From: Paracoccaceae bacterium
Lineage (GTDB): Bacteria > Pseudomonadota > Alphaproteobacteria > Rhodobacterales > Rhodobacteraceae
Direction: 5' to 3'
Assembly (NCBI GenBank): GCA_021775315.1
Contig: JAJFIC010000052.1
Span: 62,001 to 126,000, forward strand
Length of the DNA: 64,000 bases
Numbering within the stretch: the first letter of the stretch is position 1; each line of letters opens with the position of its first letter. The position numbers were made by a program, and so were the translations under genes. Shown in pieces: positions 24,447-33,741 of this stretch. Below the pieces are notes generated by a model. The model was not told the origin of the DNA. It saw only the letters and a program-made list of their open reading frames with translations, and made no database searches.

Positions 24447-25469
24447 CTAGCGCCGGTTCGGTCGTTGTATCTTGCGCGCAGCAATGTCCGCCAAATTGGC
24501 CAGCAACCGGGCGTAATCCTCATGGCTTGGCTCGCCTTGAAAAGAATTGTCATACATAGAAAAATCGTTGTGAAACAGCTCGTCGCGTTGGAAATAGCGT
24601 CTGGCAACCGCGGCGTTGTCAGCTGCGTGTATCCGGCAGATATGTTCAGCATGATCGCGTGGCATTCTGAAAGGTTTCGGCTCAGGGAACCACTCAAGGA
24701 TCGCGCGTTCCAGAAGTTTTCTGGAAGGCGGCGCAATCTGTCCTGCTGAAAATTTCGTGGTTGAATTAATGCGCTGCAACAGGTTCAGGGCCCGGCCGTC
24801 CCAATTGGCGTTGCGAATGCCGGGCTGTTCAAAATCCTGTAGGTTTTCAAGTACCATTCCAGCCGCTTTGAGAAAGGTTTCAACCAGCGGCAGTGTGTTT
24901 ATGCCACTGTCTGGAAATATCGCCGGATGGAAAGACTTCGCGCCAAACACCTCTTCCCAATTGATCAGGGCGTCGGAATATTTCAGGCCGATATCAGTTT
25001 CATCAAACTTGGTATAAGCAAAGTTTCGCACCATATTTTTGTGCTTACTGTTAAGAGAAAGGTCCTGACGGCGTAACAGCGTCACGACCCTGAACGTTTC
25101 GCAGTATTCCGCAAGCAAATCGTGCAAAATACCGACTTCTTCCCGCGTTCTGTATACCAAACCTTCGGCGGACAAAATGATCGTTTTGCCTTCGCTTTTG
25201 GCGGTGGTCAGCCACGCCCGAATTGTCGACTCAACAGCAGGGCGCAAGTTTTCAAGGTCGGCATTGTTTTGCACGCCACTTTTGGCAAGCCCGGGGCGTT
25301 GTTTGGCCACTTCGCGCATGCAAAACAGAATAAGTTCGCGGTGCACCTGCGATTCACCAATCGGATAGAAATAGTGCTGCGCCGCCAGACGATCTCGGTT
25401 CAGGTTAAGAAATGATTGAATCGAGGTGGAGCCGGTTTTCGCAGGACCGATATGGATGATACAGTGCAT
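24447..25469 (-). CDS. sulfotransferase-like protein
   Basis: A 340-residue protein from the ATG at 25469, which puts CIIHIGPAKTGSTSIQSFL at the extreme N terminus. That segment fits the 5'-phosphosulfate loop (PAPS binding) of sulfotransferases. The frame continues to 25580 with 37 extra residues of no clear identity. A second family-like segment is FRVVTLLRRQDLSLNS, comparable to the 3'-phosphate loop. Natural acceptors are typically surface polysaccharides, but no glycan genes are near. Convergent with the U32 gene. Confidence 0.62.
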   Translation of the reverse strand: MHCIIHIGPAKTGSTSIQSFLNLNRDRLAAQHYFYPIGESQVHRELILFCMREVAKQRPGLAKSGVQNNADLENLRPAVESTIRAWLTTAKSEGKTIILSAEGLVYRTREEVGILHDLLAEYCETFRVVTLLRRQDLSLNSKHKNMVRNFAYTKFDETDIGLKYSDALINWEEVFGAKSFHPAIFPDSGINTLPLVETFLKAAGMVLENLQDFEQPGIRNANWDGRALNLLQRINSTTKFSAGQIAPPSRKLLERAILEWFPEPKPFRMPRDHAEHICRIHAADNAAVARRYFQRDELFHNDFSMYDNSFQGEPSHEDYARLLANLADIAARKIQRPNRR

Positions 25470-25618
25470 TTTCCCCAATTCCCATGCCGTTTTCTGTAGT
25501 CCAGACAGCATTTGGGCGTTATCCAAAATTGCGGTGCGGAGTTCAATGGCATTCGTCCAAAACTGGCGAAATGACGCCAATGCTTTGGCCCTTTCAGCAG
25601 GCGTTTAACGTGGTGTGG

Positions 25619-26185
25619 TCAGGCCTGCCAGGCAATCGCTGCCTGAGGGCCGATTTTCAACAGATCAACCGCGCGAGCGGCGATCTGGTCCACCACTTCG
25701 TCAAGATTTGCGGGCATCAGGTAAAAAGCCGGAACCGGGGGCAGGATGATTGCACCCATTTCGGTGGCGGCCGTCATGTTACGCAAATGGGCCAGCGTCA
25801 GCGGTGCCTCGCGCGTCAGCAGGATCAGGCGGCGGCGTTCTTTTAGTTGCACACTGGCGGCGCGGGTCAAAAGATTGTCGTCCAGACCGTTTGCAATCGC
25901 GGCCAGACTGCGCATCGAACAAGGGGCGACGATCATGCCTGCGATGTCGGTTGAACCGGACGCGATCGTGGCACCAATGTCTAGGATGGGATGCACGCGG
26001 TCCGCCAGTTTATGAAGGCCTCGCAAGGCGTCCGGGCCACATTCGGTCGCAATCGTGCGCTCGGCGGCGGTGCTGTTCACCAGATCAATACCGGCACCCA
26101 ACGTGCGCAACCGACGCGCCACGGCAACACCAAGGGCCGCACCTGATGCGCCTGCTATCCCCAGAACAACCCGCGGCGCGCTCAA
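25619..26185 (-). CDS. ubiX: flavin prenyltransferase UbiX
   Basis: A 188-residue UbiX. It makes prenylated FMN, the cofactor of UbiD decarboxylases. The N terminus LGIAGASGAALGVAVARRL binds FMN, and APCSMRSLAAIANGLDDNLL and REAPLTLAHLRNM are the family segments. It overlaps the upstream ubiD by 4 bp, so enzyme and cofactor maker are made together. Both lie divergent to ubiTUV across a promoter with an FNR-type box. Confidence 0.93.
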   Translation of the reverse strand: MSAPRVVLGIAGASGAALGVAVARRLRTLGAGIDLVNSTAAERTIATECGPDALRGLHKLADRVHPILDIGATIASGSTDIAGMIVAPCSMRSLAAIANGLDDNLLTRAASVQLKERRRLILLTREAPLTLAHLRNMTAATEMGAIILPPVPAFYLMPANLDEVVDQIAARAVDLLKIGPQAAIAWQA

Positions 26186-27651
26186 CTGAACAGCCCCGGT
26201 ATGTGACGGCTCACCAGATCTGCGGCGAAGGCCATGTCTTTTGGGTCGCTTGCCATTTTAACACCCCAATCGCGGGTGGTTTCAGTACCGATTTTGTTGG
26301 TCGCATCTATGCCCAGCTTGCCCGCCAAACCAGCCTTGGGCGAGGCGAAATCCAGGTAATCCATCGGCGTATCCTCCATCACCATGACATCGCGACCCGG
26401 ATCCATCCGCGTCGCCAAGGCCCAGGCGACATCATCCCAGTTTCGCGGATCAATGTCGTCATCCACTACGATCACCAATTTGGTATAGCTGAACTGTGGC
26501 AGCATGCCCCAAAGCGCCATCATCACCCGGCGCGCCTGACCCGGATACCGCTTGTCGATGCTGACAATCGCCATCCGATAGGAACAGGCCGCAGGCGGCA
26601 ACCAAAGGTCGCGGATTTCCGGGATCTGGCCACGGATGATCGGCAAGGCCAGCGTATTGAATACCTCGCCGATAATCGCAGGTTCGTCCGGCGGGCGCCC
26701 GGTATAGGTAGACAGATAAAGGGGATCAGGTCGGTGCGTTATCGCCGAAACCTGCATCAGCGGAAATTGTTCAACCGCGTTGTAATACCCTGTGTGATCG
26801 CCAAACGGCCCTTCTGGGGCGGTTTCGGTTGCCGATACCCAACCTTCGATGATGATCTCTGCGTTTGCGGGCACCATCAGGGGGACGGATTTGGCTGGCA
26901 CCAGCTTGGGGCGCGCACCGCTGAACACCCCGGCAAAAGTCAGTTCAGAAACACTTTCCGGCAAGGGCAGGGCGGCGGATAGTAGCGTGGCCGGATCGGC
27001 CCCCAAAACGATAGCTACGGGCATGGCTTGCCCCTTGGCGGCCCAGCTTCGGTGATGCGCAGCCCCGCCACGATGGGCCAGCCATCGCAGGATCATATGA
27101 CGCGAGTCGATAACCTGACTGCGATATACCCCGGCGTTGTATTGTGAAATATCGGCGGCCAGACTGCTGAAAGGGCGGGTCAGCACGACCGGCCATGTCA
27201 CAAGCGGCCCGGCGTCTTCGGGCCAGTGTGTCTGCACCGGCAACCGGGACAGATCGGCCTGTGCGCCTTCTAAAACGATTTTTTGCACAATTGCGTTGCT
27301 GGTGATCTTTGGCCGGGTGCTCAGCGCAGCTTTTAACATCGGCCAGCGCGACAGGGCATCGCGCATGCCGTCAGGGGCTGTGGGCGAGTGAAGGGCTGCC
27401 AGAAATTCACCCAATTCGCCCAGCTTGTCTGGTGACACACCCAGCCCGGCAGAAACCCGTTGGGCACTGCCAAACAGATTGGCGATCACCGGCATTTCTG
27501 CCCGGGTGCCATTGGCCAGCACCGGATGGTCTAAGCGCAGAACCGGGCCGCCGGCCTCAAGCACAGTGCGGTGCACAGCCGACATCTGGCGATCAACCGA
27601 CACCGGATCGGGTATTGATACAAGCTGGCCCGCCTCGGCGCACCAGTTCAA
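26182..27651 (-). CDS. ubiD: UbiD family decarboxylase
   Basis: A 489-residue prenyl-FMN-dependent (de)carboxylase, the normal UbiD length. The family motif EGPFGDHTGYYN is present, as are IDSRHMILRWLAHRGGAAHH and the conserved acid network. In ubiquinone synthesis UbiD removes the carboxyl of polyprenyl-4-hydroxybenzoate. Its pairing with ubiX and divergence from ubiTUV argue for the quinone role rather than an aromatic-degradation UbiD. The start at 27651 leaves about 95 bp to the FNR-type box. Confidence 0.9.
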   Translation of the reverse strand: MNWCAEAGQLVSIPDPVSVDRQMSAVHRTVLEAGGPVLRLDHPVLANGTRAEMPVIANLFGSAQRVSAGLGVSPDKLGELGEFLAALHSPTAPDGMRDALSRWPMLKAALSTRPKITSNAIVQKIVLEGAQADLSRLPVQTHWPEDAGPLVTWPVVLTRPFSSLAADISQYNAGVYRSQVIDSRHMILRWLAHRGGAAHHRSWAAKGQAMPVAIVLGADPATLLSAALPLPESVSELTFAGVFSGARPKLVPAKSVPLMVPANAEIIIEGWVSATETAPEGPFGDHTGYYNAVEQFPLMQVSAITHRPDPLYLSTYTGRPPDEPAIIGEVFNTLALPIIRGQIPEIRDLWLPPAACSYRMAIVSIDKRYPGQARRVMMALWGMLPQFSYTKLVIVVDDDIDPRNWDDVAWALATRMDPGRDVMVMEDTPMDYLDFASPKAGLAGKLGIDATNKIGTETTRDWGVKMASDPKDMAFAADLVSRHIPGLFS

Positions 27652-27745
27652 AAAGCTGCGCAGATCGGGGAAAACAGGAAGGTCTCGGATTTTTGCCTCC
27701 TTGCGAATGCTTTCAGGCTTCTAGCAGCGAGGAATTGATTTTGAA

Positions 27746-27759
27746 TTGATCTATATCAA
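27746..27759. promoter_or_regulatory. perfect FNR/FnrL-type operator
   Basis: TTGAT-CTAT-ATCAA, a symmetric 14-bp match to the FNR consensus TTGATN4ATCAA. It lies between divergent ubiD (start 27651) and ubiT (start about 27841), 82 bp upstream of the latter. Oxygen-responsive activation of one or both sides is expected. The prediction rests on the sequence match and on the known oxygen-independent role of UbiTUV. Confidence 0.8.
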
Positions 27760-27840
27760 GTCAAACCGCCCCTGACTGCGATAGGGCTGAGCCAGCGAGA
27801 ACGGTCCGCGCGCCGCTGCGCGCCTTTGGGGGAGCATTGC

Positions 27841-28386
27841 TTGCAACAGTCCAACATCCAAATTCCGACCTTCCCGCGCAGCGCAGCCCTTGCCCTTCGG
27901 GTCTTGCCGCTGTTGCCAATCTCAGCCTCGCTGACCGCATTTTCCCGCCGCATTACCAAGCGCTCGCCGGGTCTGTTCAGGCGTTTAGGGGAATATGATC
28001 GCAAACGGTTCATCCTTGACCCGACCGACCTGCCGATCCTGTTGCGGCTGGATGCGAATGGCGGCATTCCAATCACTACGGCCCATCGCAAAGATCCCGG
28101 GGACGGGGACGCGAAAATTGCCGGAAGCCTTGCGGCCCTGCTGGGGCTGGTACACGGGGCCTATGATGGTGACGCGCTGTTCTTTTCGCGCGATCTGGTG
28201 ATCGAGGGCGACACGGCGGCGGCACTTGCGCTCAGAAACGCGATTGACGACGCTGAATTGGATCTGGCTGAGGAAATTGCCGCATTTTCCGGCCCACTGG
28301 CCCGCCCGGTGCGGCGTCTGGCAGCCTTGGCACAACGGATAACAGGCGTGGCCCTGATGCGGCCCGAGGAAGCAATGTCATGGTGA
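27841..28386 (+). CDS. ubiT: UbiT, SCP2-domain accessory protein of O2-independent ubiquinone synthesis
   Basis: A 181-residue SCP2/sterol-carrier-like protein. In Escherichia coli, UbiT binds quinone-like lipids and is needed for ubiquinone synthesis without oxygen. The core reads DLPILLRLDANGGIPITT, GLVHGAYDGDALFFSRDL and GDTAAALALRNAID. No ATG is available. I chose TTG 27841 because a GGGGGAG ribosome site sits 6 nt before it; TTG 27826 would add five residues. The stop overlaps ubiU. The gene lies downstream of the FNR-type box. Confidence 0.85.
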   Translation: MQQSNIQIPTFPRSAALALRVLPLLPISASLTAFSRRITKRSPGLFRRLGEYDRKRFILDPTDLPILLRLDANGGIPITTAHRKDPGDGDAKIAGSLAALLGLVHGAYDGDALFFSRDLVIEGDTAAALALRNAIDDAELDLAEEIAAFSGPLARPVRRLAALAQRITGVALMRPEEAMSW

Positions 28387-29363
28387 TGGAAATCGTATGC
28401 CCCGCCGGGACACCTGCGGCACTGCGCGCTGCCGTCAAAGCGGGCGCGCATACGGTCTATTGCGGCTTTGCCGATGAAACCAACGCACGAAACTTTCCGG
28501 GCCTGAATTTCAGCCGCGCTGAAATGACGGAAGGCATCGCATTCGCCCATTCCCACGGCTCTAAAGTGCTGGTGGCGATTAACACCTTTCCCCGCGCCGG
28601 GGCAGAAACGATCTGGCACAGCGCGGTTTCGGATGCCCACGCTGCCGGTGCCGACGCGGTCATATTGGCCGATGTGGGATTGCTGGCCTACGCCGCTGAA
28701 GACCACAGCGATTTGCGTCGCCATCTGTCGGTTCAAGCGGCGGCGGCGAATGCCGATGTGATCAATTTCTATGCCGAGGCTTTTGGCGTCAAGCGGGTGG
28801 TGCTGCCCCGCGTGTTGTCGGTTCAGGAAATCGCCGCAATCAATGCCGACACCGACGTCGAAACCGAGGTTTTCGTCTTTGGTGGCTTGTGCGTCATGGC
28901 CGAGGGGCGGTGTTCGCTGTCGTCTTATGCAACGGGTCTGTCGCCAAATATGAACGGCGTCTGCTCGCCTGCGACGCATGTTGAATATACTCAGGAGGGT
29001 GGCGATCTTGCCGCGCGGTTGGGCGGGTACACCATTCACCGGGTCGCCGACGGAGAACCTGCGCCCTATCCGACGCTGTGCAAAGGATGCTTTCACGCCG
29101 GGAAAAAGACCGGGCATGTGTTTGAAGATGCGGTTAGCTTAAATGCCGAACAACTGCTGCCGCAATTGCGTGATGCCGGGGTCACGGCGCTTAAGATCGA
29201 AGGCCGCCAGCGGTCCCGGTCATATGTCAGCCAGGTGGTGAAAAATTTCCGGGCCGCAGTTGACGCGCTTGAGGCCGGGCGCACTTTGCCCGAAGGCATG
29301 CTCGCACGCCTTGCGGAAGGTCAGGCCAGCACCACCGGCGCTTATCGCAAAACCTGGAGGTAG
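28380..29363 (+). CDS. ubiU: UbiU, anaerobic ubiquinone hydroxylation subunit (U32 family)
   Basis: A 327-residue U32 protein that with UbiV hydroxylates the ubiquinone ring without oxygen, carrying a [4Fe-4S] cluster. The four cysteines expected for the cluster are visible in GGLCVMAEGRCSLSSY, NGVCSPATHV and YPTLCKGCFH. Substrate-domain segments CPAGTPAALRAAVKAGAHTV and LKIEGRQRS are typical. ATG 28380 overlaps the ubiT stop by 7 bp; ATG 28386 (TGATG) is an alternative. ubiV follows after 5 bp. Confidence 0.93.
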   Translation: MVMEIVCPAGTPAALRAAVKAGAHTVYCGFADETNARNFPGLNFSRAEMTEGIAFAHSHGSKVLVAINTFPRAGAETIWHSAVSDAHAAGADAVILADVGLLAYAAEDHSDLRRHLSVQAAAANADVINFYAEAFGVKRVVLPRVLSVQEIAAINADTDVETEVFVFGGLCVMAEGRCSLSSYATGLSPNMNGVCSPATHVEYTQEGGDLAARLGGYTIHRVADGEPAPYPTLCKGCFHAGKKTGHVFEDAVSLNAEQLLPQLRDAGVTALKIEGRQRSRSYVSQVVKNFRAAVDALEAGRTLPEGMLARLAEGQASTTGAYRKTWR

Positions 29364-29368
29364 CCGAA

Positions 29369-30268
29369 ATGGAATTGACAGTCGGTGCCAATCAGTTTTT
29401 CTGGAAACCCGAACAATGGGCTGCGTTTTATGGCGACCTTTGTACCGCCCCGGTGGATCGTGTGGTTTTGGGTGAACTGGTTTGCTCCAAAAGGCTGCCG
29501 TTTTATCAGGATCAACTGCCCACAGCGATCGAACGCCTGATGCAAGCGGGTAAAAAGGTAACCCTGACAAGCCTTGCGCTGGTGACGCTCAAGCGCGAAC
29601 GCAAAATGACCAGCGAACTGGCCGCCATGAATATTGAGGTCGAGGTGAACGACCTGACGGCACTGGCCGTGCTGCCCAAAGATGTTCCGTTTTCGGTTGG
29701 GCCACTGGTGAATGTCTACAACGAAACGACGCTGGCTTGGCTGGCCGGGCGCGGTGCCACGCGGGTCTGTCTGCCGCCCGAATTGCCGCTGGCCTCGGTC
29801 GCGGTGCTGACGCGCGCGGCAAATGATCTTGGTCTGGAGATCGAGGTTTGGGGCCATGGGCGGTTGCCATTGGCAATATCCGGGCGCTGCTATCACGCCC
29901 GATTGCATGGCCGTACCAAGGATAATTGCCAGTTCGCCTGCGAAGACGACGCCGACGGTTTGGCCGTGGAAACGCTGGACAACCAGCCGTTTCTGGCCAT
30001 CAACGGCGTGCAAACGCTTTCCGCCAGCCATGCCAGCACAGCCTACCAGATCGAAGCCCTGCAAGATGCCGGCGTGTCCGCCTTGCGATTGTCACCGCAA
30101 TCAACGGGGTTTGTTGCATTATGTGACCTCTATCGCAACCGGATCATGGGCAAAACTGATGCCACGGAACTGGTGGCGGGCATTGTGGCGCAGAACCCGG
30201 ATTGCCAGCTTTCAGATGGATTCCTGACTGGGTCGCGCGGATCGGATTGGTCAGGCAGCAGCGGCTGA
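29369..30268 (+). CDS. ubiV: UbiV, anaerobic ubiquinone hydroxylation subunit (U32 family)
   Basis: A 299-residue partner of UbiU. Cluster cysteines are seen in ELVCSKRLP, ISGRCYHARLHG and KDNCQFACEDD, matching the CX(n)CX12CX3C spacing known for UbiV. The N terminus MELTVGANQFFW is typical. It closes the ubiTUV operon; its stop codon lies inside the loop of the terminator hairpin. The UbiUV heterodimer is thought to use prephenate as oxygen source. Confidence 0.92.
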   Translation: MELTVGANQFFWKPEQWAAFYGDLCTAPVDRVVLGELVCSKRLPFYQDQLPTAIERLMQAGKKVTLTSLALVTLKRERKMTSELAAMNIEVEVNDLTALAVLPKDVPFSVGPLVNVYNETTLAWLAGRGATRVCLPPELPLASVAVLTRAANDLGLEIEVWGHGRLPLAISGRCYHARLHGRTKDNCQFACEDDADGLAVETLDNQPFLAINGVQTLSASHASTAYQIEALQDAGVSALRLSPQSTGFVALCDLYRNRIMGKTDATELVAGIVAQNPDCQLSDGFLTGSRGSDWSGSSG

Positions 30269-30283
30269 TTGCGCCGCTGTTTT
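30259..30283. terminator. terminator between ubiV and sitD
   Basis: CAGCGGC and GCCGCTG form a perfect 7-bp stem with a 7-nt loop, followed by TTTT on the plus strand. The stem starts within the last codons of ubiV. It separates convergent ubiTUV and sitABCD. Confidence 0.75.
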
Positions 30284-30287
30284 GGGG

Positions 30288-31118
30288 TCAAACCACGGAG
30301 ATACTACGCGCCAGCATACTTGACCGGACGAAGGCGACGATGAATATCAACGTCAGGATCAGAATAATCGTGGGCGCTGGTGCACTGTCGATGAAGAAAC
30401 TGACATAAACGCCCGAAACGCCTGACAACAATGTCACGCCAACCGCTATGGGCAGCATCAGCGCAAAGCGTTTGGTCAGCAGGAATGCGATAGCGCCCGG
30501 GGCAATCAACAGGCCAATCGACAAGATAATCCCGACCGCTGAAAGTGTCGCAACGATCGTCAAAGAAATCAAAGTCAGCAACCCATAGTGCAGCCAACCA
30601 ACATGCAACCCAACAGCCTGCGCCTGAATAGGATCAAAGGCGTGCAACAGAAAATCCTGACGTTTGGCGATAATCACAACGCCAACAAACGCAGCGATTA
30701 GCCCTGCGGTCCAAAGGTCAGCCGCGTTCACCCCCAGCATGTTGCCAAACAGGATATGGTCAAGGTGCACATCGGTGCTGATTTTTGTATAAAGCACGAT
30801 CCCGGCACCAAACATGCCTGAAAAAACGATACCCATTACGGTATCTTGTTTCACCCGACTGTTGCCCGCCAGAAACCCGGTCGCTAGGGCACAAATCATA
30901 CCTGCAAAGAAAGCCCCGATGATCAACGGGATGCCCAGCAAATAGGCCACAACGACGCCGGGCAGCACCGCATGGCTGATGGCATCGCCCATCAGGGACC
31001 AGCCCTTGAGCACCAAATAGCACGACAGCATGCTGGTGGGCACGGCAAGTATCGCCATCATAAGAAACGCGTTGTTCATAAAGGCGAACTGGAATGGGAA
31101 AAGCAGTGTCTCAATCAT
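30288..31118 (-). CDS. sitD: manganese/iron ABC transporter permease SitD
   Basis: A 276-residue membrane permease of the metal ABC-3 family, with about eight hydrophobic segments. Typical segments are LKGWSLMGDAISHAVLPGVV and LTKRFALMLPIAVG. It is paralogous to the preceding permease SitC (same LKGWSL-GDA-SH motif), and the two probably form a heterodimer. The start overlaps sitC by 4 bp. It is the last gene of the operon. Confidence 0.9.
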   Translation of the reverse strand: MIETLLFPFQFAFMNNAFLMMAILAVPTSMLSCYLVLKGWSLMGDAISHAVLPGVVVAYLLGIPLIIGAFFAGMICALATGFLAGNSRVKQDTVMGIVFSGMFGAGIVLYTKISTDVHLDHILFGNMLGVNAADLWTAGLIAAFVGVVIIAKRQDFLLHAFDPIQAQAVGLHVGWLHYGLLTLISLTIVATLSAVGIILSIGLLIAPGAIAFLLTKRFALMLPIAVGVTLLSGVSGVYVSFFIDSAPAPTIILILTLIFIVAFVRSSMLARSISVV

Positions 31119-31972
31119 TGTTCAACCAATGCCCGCGCAGCCTTGCGTCGCGTCGCCAAATAACCGTGTTTCGGGGCAAGGAAGAACACAATTATGAAGA
31201 TAAGTGTTTGCAATGAAACGATCAGACCACCCGTCGCGCCATCCAAAAAGAAGCTGAGATAAGCACCAACAAAGCTGGTCATGGATCCAATCAGGACGCT
31301 TAAGGTAAGCAAACGTGGAAAGCGGTCGGTCAGCAGATAAGCCGTAGCACCGGGTGTGACGACCATCGCAATCACCAGGAAAGCGCCAACAGTTTGTAGG
31401 GCCGCGACACAAGAGGCAGACAAAAGGGTAAAGAAAACGACCTTAAGCAGGTCAGGTTTAAGCCCGATGGACCGCGCATGGTTTTCATCAAAGAACGTCA
31501 CCATCAGATCTTTCCACTTGGCCAATAAAATCGCCAGCGTCACGAACCCGATTATTGCCAACTGCAAGGTGTCTGAGGGTGTGATGGCAAGAATGTTGCC
31601 CATTGTGATTGTCTGAACGCTTACCGAGGTCGGTGACAGCGACACCATGAACAGGCCAAGACCAAAGAACGATGTGAATATGATGCCGATGATCGTATCC
31701 TCTTTCAGCCCCGACCTCTGGTTGAGAAATAACATTGCCCCGGCGGCCAACCCGCCTGCTGCAAACGCCCCCAAAGCAAAAGGCAGGCCCAGCATATAGG
31801 CCCCTGCAACGCCCGGAACGATGGAATGGCTTAGGGCGTCGCCGATCAACGACCAGCCTTTCAGCATCAGGTAGGCCGACAAGAAAGCGCAAACCGCCCC
31901 CACCAGCGCGCTGACCCACATCGCGTTAAACATGTAGTTGTAAGTGAACGGCAGCAGCAGCGTATCTATCAT
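31115..31972 (-). CDS. sitC: manganese/iron ABC transporter permease SitC
   Basis: A 285-residue permease with LKGWSLIGDALSHSIVPGVA near residue 38 and VTPGATAYLLTDRFPRL near 215. About eight to nine transmembrane stretches can be counted. It overlaps sitB and sitD by 4 bp each. Together with SitD it forms the membrane channel through which Mn(II), possibly Fe(II), enters. Confidence 0.9.
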   Translation of the reverse strand: MIDTLLLPFTYNYMFNAMWVSALVGAVCAFLSAYLMLKGWSLIGDALSHSIVPGVAGAYMLGLPFALGAFAAGGLAAGAMLFLNQRSGLKEDTIIGIIFTSFFGLGLFMVSLSPTSVSVQTITMGNILAITPSDTLQLAIIGFVTLAILLAKWKDLMVTFFDENHARSIGLKPDLLKVVFFTLLSASCVAALQTVGAFLVIAMVVTPGATAYLLTDRFPRLLTLSVLIGSMTSFVGAYLSFFLDGATGGLIVSLQTLIFIIVFFLAPKHGYLATRRKAARALVEQ

Positions 31973-32811
31973 TTGTCGGCCTCGTCGCCGTAAACGACGA
32001 AGGGGCGTTCATCATCCGTGATCACACGGATCTTACGGCTGTCGTCGTCGTCATGCAGGTCTGACCCACCCAAAACGAAATGGCGCAATACACCGCCAAA
32101 AGCCAACTCTAGGTTCTTTTGGGTGAATGTTTCTTTGGTCAGCCCAAAGGCCAGCACGGTTTCTTTTACCAATATGGTGCGATCGCAAAACTCAGGAACC
32201 GAGCCAAGGTTGTGGGTAGAGACAAGCATCACGCGGCCTTCGTCACGCATCTCGCGCAACAGCGCAATGATCGCGTCTTCGGTCTGAACATCGACGCCGG
32301 TAAACGGCTCGTCTAACAATATCACTTTGCCGTCCTGCGCCAAAGCTCGGGCAAGAAAAACGCGTTTTCGCTGTCCGCCGGAAAGTTCGCCAATCTGGCG
32401 AAGGCGAAAATCGGCCATACCTACGCGGTCCAGCGCAGTGGTTACAGCCTCGCGATCTGCTCGGCTTGGGCGGCGCAGAAAACCCATATGGCCGTAGCGG
32501 CCCATCATCACAACGTCTTCGACAAGAACCGGGAACGTCCAATCGACCTCTTCTGCTTGCGGAACATAGGCCACGATGCTTTTTCGCAGGGCCTCTTTGA
32601 CGGGCATGCCCAGCACCGAAATTTCGCCTTTGGCGGTTGGCACAAAACCCATGATCGCTTTGAACAAGGTAGACTTGCCTGCGCCGTTTACGCCAACCAA
32701 TGCCGTGATCGTGCCTGTTGGAATTTCAAATGTTGCATCACGAAGCGCGGTGTTACCGTTGCGGTAGGTAACAGTCACATTCTGAGCCGTGATGCCTTTG
32801 ATATCGGTCAA
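31969..32811 (-). CDS. sitB: manganese/iron ABC transporter ATP-binding protein SitB
   Basis: A 280-residue ABC ATPase. The Walker A is GVNGAGKSTLFK (about 38-49), the signature is ELSGGQRKRVFLARAL, the Walker B is KVILLDEPFTGVD, and the switch histidine follows in LVSTHNLGS. The C-terminal tail contains an acidic His/Asp stretch (DLHDDDDSRK) that could touch metal. Four-bp overlaps couple it to sitA and sitC. Confidence 0.92.
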   Translation of the reverse strand: MTDIKGITAQNVTVTYRNGNTALRDATFEIPTGTITALVGVNGAGKSTLFKAIMGFVPTAKGEISVLGMPVKEALRKSIVAYVPQAEEVDWTFPVLVEDVVMMGRYGHMGFLRRPSRADREAVTTALDRVGMADFRLRQIGELSGGQRKRVFLARALAQDGKVILLDEPFTGVDVQTEDAIIALLREMRDEGRVMLVSTHNLGSVPEFCDRTILVKETVLAFGLTKETFTQKNLELAFGGVLRHFVLGGSDLHDDDDSRKIRVITDDERPFVVYGDEADK

Positions 32812-33698
32812 TCTGTCAAACCCCGTGCGATGGTTTCTGATGTGATCTTGAGAAGGTCGATATAGGTCGGCACCAAGCCGTCTTTGTCGGTCAAGCTATC
32901 CACATAAAGGACGCCGCCATATTCCGCACCTGTTTCGCGTGCAACTTGTTTGGCGGGTGCCTGGCTGACGGTGCTTTCACAGAATACAGTTTTGATTTTG
33001 TTGGCGCGAACACCGTCGATCACCTTGCGCACCTGCTGCGGTGTGCCTTGCTGATCGGCGTTGATTGGCCAGAGGTACAGTTCCTGCATCTCAAAATCGC
33101 GGATCAAATAGCTGAACGCGCCTTCGCAGGTCACCAACCAACGTTGCGCTGGCGGGATCGCCAAAATTGCATCGCGCAACGGGGCGATGGCATCGGTAAT
33201 CTCGCGCTTATAAGCATCGGCGTTGGTTGCATAAGTCGCTGCATTTTTGGGGTCATGCGCGATGAACGCATCGCGGATATTATCAACATAGATCAAGGCA
33301 CTTGTCAGGCTCATCCATGCATGTGGGTTCGGCTTGCCGTTATATTCACCTTCTGTGATGCCCATCGGTTCAATGCCGTCGCTGAGCGTCGCGCTGGGCA
33401 CATCAGATAGGTTGGAAAAAAACTGTTCGAACCACAGTTCTAAGTTCAGACCATTCCAAAGGATCAGATCGGCGTCCTGCGCGCGGATGATATCGCGCGG
33501 GGTTGGTTGATAGCCGTGGATCTCTGCACCTGCTTTGGTGATGCTTTCGACGATAGCCGCGTCCCCGGCCACATTGCGCGCCATATCTGCAATGACCGTA
33601 AATGTCGTGACGGCCTTGAATTTATTGTCTTGGGCGGTCGCGGTCGTTGCCAGAGCAATGGCACCCAACAAACCCATGAACATTGCGACTATCTTCAT
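32808..33698 (-). CDS. sitA: periplasmic manganese/iron-binding protein SitA
   Basis: A 296-residue cluster A-I solute-binding protein with an N-terminal signal peptide ending near TATAQD. Metal ligands are expected in EIHGYQPTPRD, NPHAWMS, CEGAFSYLIRDF and the late aspartate of LYVDSLTDKDG. The LYLWPINADQQGTPQQV and FCESTVSQAPAKQVARETGA segments match SitA of enterobacteria closely, which favours manganese over zinc. First gene of sitABCD, downstream of two Fur/Mur-like sites. Confidence 0.92.
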   Translation of the reverse strand: MKIVAMFMGLLGAIALATTATAQDNKFKAVTTFTVIADMARNVAGDAAIVESITKAGAEIHGYQPTPRDIIRAQDADLILWNGLNLELWFEQFFSNLSDVPSATLSDGIEPMGITEGEYNGKPNPHAWMSLTSALIYVDNIRDAFIAHDPKNAATYATNADAYKREITDAIAPLRDAILAIPPAQRWLVTCEGAFSYLIRDFEMQELYLWPINADQQGTPQQVRKVIDGVRANKIKTVFCESTVSQAPAKQVARETGAEYGGVLYVDSLTDKDGLVPTYIDLLKITSETIARGLTD

Positions 33699-33741
33699 TC
33701 TGGCCGATCTTTAGAAACGGAAAATTACACTCCTCAGACTC

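Noticed and set aside
25750-26982. 410-codon open frame antisense to ubiX/ubiD
   Set aside because: Arg/His/Pro-rich shadow spanning two real genes.
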